Positions 47,212-57,559 of a stretch of 64,000 nucleotides of DNA are shown one piece after another. The stretch's first letter is position 1, and each line of letters opens with the position of its first letter. The notes under the pieces are model-generated. The model worked only from the letters and a program-made list of their open reading frames with translations, was not told the origin of the DNA and did not search any database. The translations under genes and the position numbers were made by a program. The DNA comes from Lineus longissimus (Eukaryota > Nemertea > Pilidiophora > Heteronemertea > Lineidae): NCBI RefSeq assembly GCF_910592395.1, contig NC_088309.1, positions 21,826,599 through 21,890,598 on the forward strand, given 5' to 3'.

Positions 47212-50200
47212 ATGGGTAACACTGGAAGCTCAGATGTTTCCAAGGAACGTAAGCATCGCCATCATAAGGGAACCCCATCTCGACAGCAACAACGTCCCAG
47301 TCAGGCCAGTGCCAATGTAACCAGCCAGGCAAGGCCTGCCTCAGAGGCAAAGCCTATGGAAGAACCAGTAAAAGATGTCATGATAAGCTACAGTAGAACG
47401 AATTCAGATATTATGACCAAATTGAAAGGTAACTTATTTTCTTCAGATAAAATGTATATACAATTTTTCTCACTCTTGCTCTTTTGGCAAGATTGTTTCC
47501 AATAAAGGTTGAACTAGTGACAGTTTCTTGTGCTTGATTCTTCCTCCCTGGTATGACAGAGTCAGAGTCACATTGGCCTGTAAATAATTGGTGCCCAACC
47601 TTTTGTATGACTACACCATTGTAACCACTCAATTTACATGGATCTCACTGTCATGATGGCTGCTTCTATCTGCAGTCATAACTAACTGCTAACCGGTACA
47701 TGTAAAATATTTCTGCAATTTGATTGTTTTCAGCTTATCAATACAAGGTTCACAATTTGTACCGGTATCTTCTTTTCATGATCATAACAAGTTTCTAATT
47801 CTGCACTCAAGTCTCTAATAATTTGACTAATTCTGTTGACTTATTTCTTACAGCATCAATTGAGAAAGAAGGCATTAGCGTTTGGAATGATGTGACAGAT
47901 TTGGATGCTGGTGCTGATTTCTTGAGTAAAATTGGTCAGGCTGTGATTGATTGCAAGGTAAGGCATTTGTAAGGCGCCATCCCTAAACACTGAAGCCAAG
48001 AATCATGATGGCTGGATTCTACCCGTTGAAAAACAAAATAGGGATCATCTTTTTCAATGTAATCAGAGTCAGGGGGGAAAATGTTTATATTTTGTTGATG
48101 CCTTATCTCTAACTAAAAAATGAAGTGAGGGTTACATATTTTCTCCGGATAATGTTGTCTGCAGCCAATCCAAAAACTAAACTCCTTGCTCTATGAAATG
48201 GTTTTAAAAAATAATTTGGGACAACCTTTGCTTCAGTTTACATCATTGCGGCTGCATGTTCAGTGTTGGACAGACACTACTTACCTAAAGGAAAATATGA
48301 CATCCTATTCAATAAAAGCAAGGCATTAGTGCTCATAATATTTTTTGTTATGTGGGAACAATTTGTCATTATGGGAATTTACACAAGACCACTTGTCAAT
48401 TCATTCAGTGAGCCACATGTTGTGTGCTAAATCGATGTTACCATGGTTTGAAACTCCTGTGCAAACTTGAAATTCCAAATATCAGTCATGTCAGTATGAA
48501 ATAATGCAGAAAGATTTTAGCCAACTATTATAGTTATCCAGACCAGTTTTAAAGTGGCGTGTAGGCTGTGACTTGATTAATAAATGTTAATTTTGTTGGG
48601 GTTTTGTACATACTCAAAACTTCACTCATGCCACCAATCAATGGTGCCACCCAGCGTAGAGAGCTACTGTGCATCCCTGTGTGTGAGATATCCAAGCGAG
48701 AGTTCAGGTGGAATTGACATTTTCGAAGTAGTTTGTTTGGGTGCTGACCAGTGATGCGGTTCACTTGGAACAAACTGTCACAGAGGCTTATGGCACTTTC
48801 CGGAGTCGGCTTAGGCCTTCTGACCTGTTCTGCGTGTTGGCATTTGATATGTTTGGGCTCTGATGCATCGAAAGGCCTATGGATCCAAAATTGTTATTGT
48901 CATCCTTGATTTTGTGGAATGGGAAATTTGCATGAGACTCTTGATATCAGTATTGAATGTTAAAAATTTGTGAAGGTTCTGTTTGTAGACAGCTGTCTTA
49001 TTAATCAATGTCTGAATGCTTTGGACATCAAGTTTGACCCATTTAAATTGTGGGCTTTCATTGTCTGATTTAATAGTAATGTGTATGGCTTTTACTGACT
49101 GGCCCCTGTGCAATATTTTGGCTTGGTCTATTACACAACACTCAAAACCAATTTTTGACTTACTCAATATTCCTGAGGAGAATTACACAATTTAATTTGT
49201 CAGTATCATATTTTTGTATAGGCAATGATTTTCCTGGTTTGTTCAGATGTCACAACAACATGAACAATATGTATCATACATGGCGGGGCAGGTGGCATCA
49301 TCATTTCTTTATCACCCACACCCAACACTCATCATCAATGCTAAACTATTTGATGGTGATAATTGATCAAGGATTTTTGTTATCATATTTTTTTAATTTG
49401 ATAGCATAAAAAATGATCACCGAACAAGTTGACCTCTATTTTGTTTTCTTTTAGTGTTCTTTTCAACCCGTGTTATTTAATTTCCAGGTATTCTTATTCC
49501 TTGTGAGTGAGAAGGCAATTGCATCCAAGTATTGTCAAGATGAGCTGGCCTTGTCCTACATCTCGAATAAAGCCATCCTGCCCGTCGGTTTGTCCGATGC
49601 TGCTGACCTGTTTGCTAATATGGACACTGGAATGTAAGTATTCGTAAGATGATTGGCCTAGCTACCCTGCCCATCAGGTTGTCTCATCTTGCTGATCTGT
49701 TGGGAAATATGGACACTGAAATGTGAAATGTTTTTGTGTAAAAAGAGTGCATAATTTGTCTTATTCTTTTCACATGCATACACTCAGTCTGTACCACTGG
49801 CATCTTGAGGAGAACAGTAATTACAATCTACTCAGAGAAAAACCCAAAGATTATAAGAATATAATCAATAAAAGTTATAACTGGAAAGTGTGGATCATGG
49901 GAATTCAAAAATATTTTGATGCAGGGTTGAAAAAGATATTTCTGACTTTCAACAGGCGTCTCCAGCTTGCAAGATTCGAATGGTACGATTTCTCCGATGT
50001 CAGTAAATTTTACGACCAAGTGGTGCCTGTCATCAAGAGAATCAAGGAAGTAGTTGGCAACAAGGATGAAAATGTGGTCAATACTTGGTTTGGTGGTCAT
50101 TCAGAAGATGACGACAACAAGGATGAATCAGCTGGAAGATCTAGAGGTAGGAGTTTCAGTCCGCCTTTCGACCTCAGGCTTTTGAGCTGGCTTTTTTACT

Positions 50201-52429
50201 CCAAACCCCCAGGCAATCGAGTTAGAAGAGAGAAGTGACCTAGCTTCTAAGCACAGTTTCGGGTCTGTCATGTTTCTTGCCAGTCTTCGGGGTATTCATC
50301 GTATCAAACTCAGTTGCTTAAGGTTTAAGGGAGGCAGTTCAGCTTGTGTTACAGAATCTTGAACACTTATTTTTGAAGAATGAGCAGCTTGTAACCATGT
50401 CCACGTGCTCTTGATGCAGTGGTGAAATCTTAGAGGGCAGTTGAGAAACCATCTCAATGTAATCATCTATCGACGAGTAAACTATGTATCGGCCAATCAG
50501 GTTTGCATTTAGATTCGGCTCAAAACCTCTTGCATCAAACTCCCTGCTTGAGGACAATACATTATTACCAAGATCCAAGTCCTGGGGCATGTCGATACCG
50601 CCCTTAGATGCAGTGAAATACTGACATGGTACGAGGTCTAGTAGGATTGCAGTACAATAAATGTATTGTTAATTTACTACTTCTAGGGTTAAACAGACAA
50701 CAGAGTCGACATAATGTCTTGAATCGTAACTTGTCTGATGGTGGCGAAGAAGATGAAATTAATGTGATGGATGAAGCACACATGAACACATTTTGGGAGC
50801 GGCACTTTCAGGAAAATAAGGAGATACCTTGGTTCGAGTAAGTTTCTGCGTACATGTAGTGTCGCACTAAAACCAGGTTGGTAGGACACTGAAACTGTTT
50901 GCAGTAATGTAATAAAACAGTGTACTCAGGGATCTGTTTTTGCTTTCAACTTGCCAATGACCAGCCTCTACCAGGTCAGTTACCTCAGTCGGCATCCAAC
51001 ATTATGAGTACAGTCAGTGAACACTCACAGGTGCTAACACAGTGAAAGAAGATTTGCCAGGCCTAGGCCCTGCTCTGGATTTTCTCTAAACTGTGTCTTT
51101 TTTGTTCAGCTTTGTCACTAAATTCACAAAGGAATACGAGAAGCAGATCAACCAGATTTTCAAGGAGAATAAGGATAAAGTGTGGCTCATCTCCATCCTG
51201 CATCGAGAGTTAGAAGTTGCTGCCAATACGTTGTTGAAACGGAAATATGATAGTAAGTAGTCTGTTAGCGTGATTTATTTAAGGGCATCTTGTATTCCCC
51301 TTGGGTGAGTGCCCCAGGTCTGTATGGGCAATGATGAGAAAAAGCAGAATTGGCCAAAATCTCCAGTTTATTACCTCAAAACATGTGATTGAACACACTT
51401 TTGAACACACCTGAGCTTAAGACATGGATGTGCGTTGGACTTTACCATAAACTGCTCTGCGGATGTGAGGCATATATTGATTGTTTGATAATTCTTTTTA
51501 GGGTTCTGTATGACGGCTAACGGCAGACAGCCTTTCTGGGTGCGTGTCCAAGACCAAGCGGTAGAGAGTTACACAATCAGAGAAGTGTTCAACATGGAAT
51601 CGTCTGTGCGTGTAGAAGCCATTGAGAACTTGGGTGAGTGAGACAACTATGCAGCTTCGAAATTCCGTCTTTTAGGTACACACTACGGCGCATGTGCATA
51701 GTTTTGTTGAAGAAAGTGTGCTGATAACTTGAGTTAATACTGTCCTTTCAGGCAAGTTCAAGAGCCCACCTGTGATTGAAGCCTTGATCGATCTTCTCAG
51801 CGACTCTGATAACAATGTCAAAGCTGTCGCTGCCATCTCTTTGGCCAGGACTGAAACGAACACACCAAGATCAAGAGAGAAACTCCTTGACTGCCTTGAT
51901 GATAAGGATAGATTGGTTAGGGAGAGTGGCTGCCTTGCCTTAGGACATCTCAAGGTCCAAGAAGCAGTGCCGAAACTTGTCCAACTTTGGTAAGTCATTT
52001 TGTGTCTGAACGAAATGAAGCTGCCAGAGCTTTTTACAGTCATCAGTAATTCAGCTCCATGCCTGATGTCTTAGGTTTTTGTCTGCATTTTTGGTCTCCA
52101 AATGGCAAAGGGGTCTTGATAAGATTACCAAGGACCTGCAGCTACTTATCAATACCTTAAATGTAATACAAAACACACCTCATTGTGCCACATTACATGC
52201 ACATTGCATCACATCACACGAGATTACATCACAGTGCCTCCTATCCCATAGCGTGTCCCATCAAGTTTATCCATCTGTTCTTTCTTTCAGGCGTAATGAT
52301 TTCATCTCCACTGTACGAGAGGCAGCTTCGTTGGCCCTGGAGCAGGTTGGAGGAGAGGAAGCGAATAAAGCCATCCACATGACCAAAGTCCTCAGTGAAG
52401 AGATTAAACAGTTAACAGCAACACATTAA
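47212..52429 (+). CDS. TIR-HEAT repeat protein, predicted N-myristoylated
   Basis: Exons: 47212-47428, 47854-47957, 49488-49633, 49956-50146, 50687-50837, 51110-51252, 51502-51633, 51752-51989 and 52291-52429. Borders are GT/AG, all phases agree, 486 aa. The N-terminus MGNTGSSD fits the N-myristoylation pattern and is followed by a basic, low-complexity stretch (KERKHRHHKG). The TIR domain spans about 54-185: VMISYSR (box 1), VWNDVTDLDAGADF (BB loop region), VFLFLVSEKAIASKYCQDEL and RFEWYDFSD. Glu126 in YCQDEL aligns with the position of the SARM1 catalytic glutamate. After an acidic linker (GEEDEINVMDEAHM) and a helical segment comes a C-terminal HEAT/PBS-lyase-like repeat block from about 345 to 480 (VRVEAIENLGKF, VKAVAAISLAR, VRESGCLALGHL, VREAASLALEQVGG). 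No transmembrane helix or kinase. An innate-immune or NAD-metabolising role is possible but unproven. Confidence 0.93.
47958..49487. other. TIR-HEAT intron 2 (1.5 kb)
   Basis: No exon, RNA gene or transposon recognised. Confidence 0.6.
49666..49728 (+). repeat. Degenerate copy of the end of TIR-HEAT exon 3
   Basis: Thirty-odd bases after the exon-3 donor, the intron repeats the last 60 bp of the exon with several mismatches: CCTGCCCATCAGGTTGTCTC against CCTGCCCGTCGGTTTGTCCG, then GGACACTGAAATGTGA against GGACACTGGAATGTAA. The copied donor is destroyed (TGTGAA instead of TGTAAG). Confidence 0.85.
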
Positions 52430-52497
52430 ACTGGGATGCTAACTCTGAATACTAGGTGCACAAGGAAACCACCATGCCTGTTCTACGAAGGCAAATA

Positions 52498-53521
52498 CAG
52501 TGGAACCCCGGTAACACGACCTCCCAAGGGACTAAGCCGAAGTGGTCGTGTTACCGGGGTGGTCGCGTTAGTGAATTTAAGAATCATAAGTAGGTTTTCC
52601 CGCCAAAACATCGTCCTAGCAGATATGCTGTGTGTACATTGACATGCATTAATGACTACGCCACCGGGTGATTCGATAATTTGTGTGTATATCACGAATA
52701 AAAAATCATTTTCTTGAGTGTTTTGCGTTTAATTTACAACTTATGTAAATGAGTAAATAAACTGACGAGAGCTAATTAGACCAAACTTTACATTAAAACT
52801 TGAGCATGCTAATTAGAGCAAGCATGTCATTCACACCATCGGCAGCTGCCCTTCTTGATGTCAAGCTAATATTCCCGCTAACATTGAGAGAGGTGATGTG
52901 AGAAGATGTTGAGAATTATTCCTGATGTCTTCCTGCTTTAACTTCAGCCAATTTGAACTGGTACTGATTAAATCATCTTTTTAAAAACGTATTTTATCAA
53001 TATTACGACGTAGTAAGCATTCTTTACTTTGAGTATCGGTATGCCTACTCTTACTAATCAACATAATTTATTTGTCCTAAAAACTACGTGTGCATGCCTC
53101 TTGACATCATTTAATACTAAATGATGAAAAACAAACCGTGAGTCGAAAAGAAAGTTTATTCTTCATTTTATTTGCGCTTACATTTGATCAAACTCACTTA
53201 CACATCATTTATTTTCATATGGATTCCCATGGTCATTGTGTTCGAGGTGCTAACTATCAACACGGATTTGCGAGAAGGTGCCAATTGATACGATGCGGTC
53301 ATGGTTGATTACGGCAATTAGGCCTCATGGTCGCGTTAGCGGGGTTAATTTGCAGTTTGGGACCGACCAAGCTGGTGGTCGCGGTCTGGGTACCGGGGTG
53401 GTCGTGTTAGCGAGGGCCAGTTAATGAGAATTAGAGAGAAAACCATTCGGGACCGGAGAATTTTGGTCGTGTTCGCGGGGTGGTCGCGTTACTGAGGTGG
53501 TCGCCGACCGGGGTTCCACTG
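52498..53521. mobile_element. TA-flanked inverted-repeat transposon, 1024 bp, non-coding
   Basis: Flanked by TA on each side. It starts CAGTGGAACCCCGGTAAC and ends CCGACCGGGGTTCCACTG. Subterminal GGTCGTGTTA/GGTCGCGTTA words repeat at both ends. TA duplication and CAGT ends fit a pogo/Tigger-like non-autonomous element. No transposase frame is left. It starts 67 bp after the TIR-HEAT stop codon. Confidence 0.88.
52696..52760 (+). terminator. Polyadenylation signals inside the transposon
   Basis: AATAAA occurs near 52698 and again near 52756. No AATAAA lies between the TIR-HEAT stop (52429) and the transposon edge, so these are the first signals available to that gene. Confidence 0.45.
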
Positions 53522-55320
53522 TAATTGCTTTCACCCCTTTGTATCCAATTATTATGGATTAAAAGCAGCTGAGGCCTCCTAATCCAGTCTTCAAAAGTGT
53601 TCAATTTTAAGTTTTATCTGCTATGCTGCCTTCACCAATTACTTGGTAGTATATTTGCATGTTTTTGATTAGTTGACTACCGGGCATGCTGGTATAAAGA
53701 AAGGTGGAGTCGCATGTCTTGAAATCGGATTATCACAGACCAGCAGATGACCAGACACTATTTGAAGAGTAGACAAGGTGTTCGCCATGTTTGGTGTAGA
53801 ATACTTTTTTGATCATGTGAACTACCTTGGTGAGCTGCTGTATGTGTAAATTGTCGACCTGGTTTTCACCCAAAACAATCCTTCATGCACACTCAAACAT
53901 TATCTAACCATTTGAAGATGAGGCGAGATTGCCCCAATTGATCTGAGTTAAATGCAACACAGGAACATTGTGAAGTTGACATGCAGACAAATGGTTTTCG
54001 GAAAATGCTTGAGAATGATTTGAGTAGTTGTGGGGGAAAATAGGGTCCACGACTTGCACCAGTTCTTGTCAAAGTAGAAGGTTCAATTATAAATTATAAG
54101 GCCCGCCTATTTGCAGCTGCCTTCATGAAGGAAAGAGCTCTAGAATACCCACCTTCTGAGTGATTGGAGCGCTTTATAAATAATTTTAGATGGGATTACC
54201 TGAAAAACAGACACAGGTGCCAATGAACACAGCAAAAGGTGGTTAGATGTTGTCAAATTCATCACAAGCCGGTGTTGTATTTGCGGCACCTTGTTTTTTG
54301 GTCGGATACTTTGTTAATGAGAGCAGATAGATAGTTGATGGTTAGGCCAAAGACGTGCTTTCATGTAGCATATTCTGTTGGTAGTATTTTGCACTTGCTA
54401 TTTATATAATGTCCTCAAATCATGTAGGCTTCACAGAAAAATATCTATATTTTTTATCTATATTTTTTCCTGAGAATAGAGGCGTGTTTATATTGTGCAT
54501 TTTAGACACATAGAAAGTCGGCCAAAACAGTCCTCTTAAAGCAACAAAGCTGATGTATTGTGATTTTTTTGGAAAAGTCACTTTTCACAGAAATACTTCA
54601 AAAATAAGTTTTTTTCTACACCCTGTACGTGGACATGAAAATCTGCTTGCTCTGTTATTCTATGCATCCCATAGCTTGTCTGAGGAAGAGTGCCAAGTAT
54701 TATATCATCATTTCTAACATTTTAAGTCTGGGATGATATCAATATGCAAAAGATAAAGGGTCCTGTTGCTGATTTGGTGTTAGTATAGTGACGTTGGCAT
54801 TTTAAAAAGTCCTGACTATTGTAAACGAAATTTACTGAAGGTGATAATGTTCAATCAGCTAATGGGAATTAGTCTCTAACACCAATAAGGCAACTGGGCA
54901 AAGATCAGCATTTTGTGATGTTAAAACTTTATAAACAATATAGTGAACACAATACTTCTTGTATATAGTGTAGGTTAGAAGTGGTAACGTATAATGGTAT
55001 CGACAGGGATTTATACGCAATGAGAAGACAATATATAAAAGATGTGTATATTTTTCCACAAATATTTATTGTGATATACAATTTTTGTCTAAATGCCAGA
55101 CTTGTATACAACTGGTCATTCATGCAAGGACACAAAGTTGGTGTTAACATCTTATCGAATTCTAATACAAGCTAAAACATATACTGGGGTGGTGTTATTT
55201 TGTTTAACCCCTTCATTGTACTTGTACATATGTGGAAGCAAACTTTTGCCTGGGTGGTTTCAATATTTATGATCGTTCATACACCTAGGTTCCCCCAGTG
55301 TTGTCACCGGTTTAAAACGT
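53522..55320. other. Intergenic
   Basis: No gene recognised. A SINE-tail-like stretch (GAGCGCTTTATAAATAATTT) lies near 54168. Confidence 0.5.
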
Positions 55321-55339
55321 TTCTTTTGTCACCTGCTCC

Positions 55340-55535
55340 ACTGAAGTGAACAGGCAGTGCTGCCAGCGTCTTCATTCGTCCAGTGGCTACGTGGCCAGAA
55401 AAGACCCGGACTTTGGTTCCAGCAAGTTCAGGCTGTCCTGCCAGACTATGATTTTGATTTCAGTGATGATAATGAGGGCATTGGTGTTGATGATGTTGAT
55501 ACCGTCAACGGTATCACCTTATGTAAGGTCATAAG
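55340..55535 (+). other. Possible orphan exon
   Basis: After a possible acceptor near 55350 a frame reads SSFVQWLRGQKRPGLWFQQ, then VLPDYDFDFSDDNEGIGVDD, and meets a good donor (TTATGTAAGG) near 55523. The acidic stretch looks protein-like. No family recognised and no partner exons found, so it could be chance or a transposon fragment. Confidence 0.25.
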
Positions 55536-56164
55536 ACCCGCCTCAAGTTCTGGCCTCAAATTAGCTTTTGCGACGGTAGTGCTGTCTCGCGGCAGAATTA
55601 GAACTGAAATCTTTGCTGAGATGATGGGAGCTTCACTCCCCCCCCCCTCCCCCGGACAATATCACAACCTGGTTATAAATAGCTGGAGCAAGGGCTGTCA
55701 CAGATTGTGAAATTGTCCCTATCAACCTGTTTGCACCATACCTGGTACAATTCAGGTCAGGAATACATGTAGGGACACCACCTACCCCTTTTATCCACAT
55801 GCAGGCCAGATCAGTGTTTTGTATGGCTTCTCATTTAGTATGTACATTAGGGGTTTGAGATCTAGGACAATCCAGGAAGACGATGTCTGAAACAAATGCA
55901 AAGTAGCTTGAGCATCACCTCCCGTTGTGACATTGTCCATGTGCCTCTGATAACACATCTGCAAACGTATCTGCATATGTCTCAGTTACAGGTTGTGACA
56001 TTCTCAGAGCATGGCCTACCAGATAAATCGGGTGTCCATGCCCATCCAACCATGTTACACTATGTGTTACACCATAAAGACTAAAGCAAACAAAATGGCA
56101 CCTGCATATGTACAATTTTTAATCGGATTATTAACAATTAACAACAATGCACAACTTTTTGGAT

Positions 56165-56655
56165 TCTTCTTCTTCTCGTTCACTCTAGACAGTCAAGTCC
56201 GATCTTCTGATGTATTCTATGGTGTTTCACAGCTGTTGGAGGTTTCCATAGAGCTGGTCTTGTAGGCTCAGGTACCTTCTGGCCAGATGTCTTTTCTCAG
56301 AGCTGCCAATCTCGCACATCTTGTCAGGATGTGTGCCACGGTCATCGGTTCTGTGGCACATGAGCACAAGTCGTTGTCTTCGATGATTGCGTAACCTGCT
56401 GTGGCCGGTTCGCAGTCGGAATATGATGACCTGGCCTCTTCTGGTGAGTTTGTTGCAATTGTCATTAGCATCATATCCCTCGTGCTCTTCCTTCCACTTG
56501 GTCCAGTAGGCAGCTTTGATATTGGTTTTTGCCTCCTTATATGTTAGGGACAGGTCACTCTGGTGTAGTTGGCTTCCTTCCTTGGCCAGATGGTCGGCCT
56601 TCTCGTTCCCCTTGATGTTGCAGTGGGCTGGTATCCACTGGAGAACTTTTTGGAT
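56165..56655 (-). mobile_element. 3' end of a non-LTR retrotransposon (RNase H region), broken
   Basis: In minus sense the frame reads VLQWIPAHCNIKGNEKADHL, the conserved end of a retrotransposon RNase H domain, and KLTRRGQVIIFRLRTGHSRL. The homology then shifts frame to LCSCATEPMTVAHILTRC and LRKDIWPEGT, then back again (LYGNLQQL). It ends in a GAA-rich tail. The 5' part (reverse transcriptase, endonuclease) is missing. This is a dead, 5'-truncated copy of an RNase H-bearing LINE clade (I/Jockey-like). Confidence 0.85.
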
Positions 56656-57559
56656 TAAATACAAGATATTAACAGGCTATAGGCCTGCTAGTGGTAAAAT
56701 TGAATCGTGGTAACTATCCTATAATGATCTCGATGCAAAGACCAACTTCAGCAAGCATCATAACTTTTTCCAACTGTTCTCTCTGCCCATAGCAAGAGTC
56801 AATGAATGTGATGTGCAGCCAGTGTAACATATGAATATGTATTAGGTTCACTGGTAACAGCCAATAGGAACATCCTGTGCCATCTCATGCCAGGCTCTGT
56901 TATGTAATGCTACCAGGTGAACCAAGGGGTACTTTCTGTAGAGAGAGATTAGCCTTGGCGCGGGTCGAGTCTAGACCGAGCAAAGGAAGCAAGCGAAAAT
57001 AAAGAATGTAAAGGATATATATCGCGTTGTCATTAAGTTGGAGCCTGGTGGGCGAAAGCCCATACATTACATGGTTCTTCCTACACTAATTTACAAACGA
57101 CATGAAATAGTTGACAGTTTGAGGGAAAGGCTCAATAACTATCAGGTATTTTCCCTCTGGACTGGTGACAATCAGACTGGCCTGAGGCTCTCATGACTGA
57201 CCACTCCTCAGTGAAAAAAATCCAACTAAAATTGGATCATTGTATACAGTTTTACTGTATTACCCCGATGAGAAGCACTTTAAAATTATGTCCCCCCACT
57301 CTCAACTAAGATATAGTTGGTTGTGACAATGTCTTTTATGACGGGCCTGGAGCCCTGTCTTTACTGGCGCTCATTCTTGATTCTATCCTTTCCGAGCATT
57401 TGATCCTTAGAGGCACTGTATTTAGATGAACAAGAATATACTTGAGACTGGACTAAACCATACAGGGCAAAGAATGTGACAGTGGACGGAAAGACAGCAT
57501 AAAGACTGCTCGTGATGGACAACACCCGTGCCTGGGACCCGTGCAGACTCAAGGACAGG

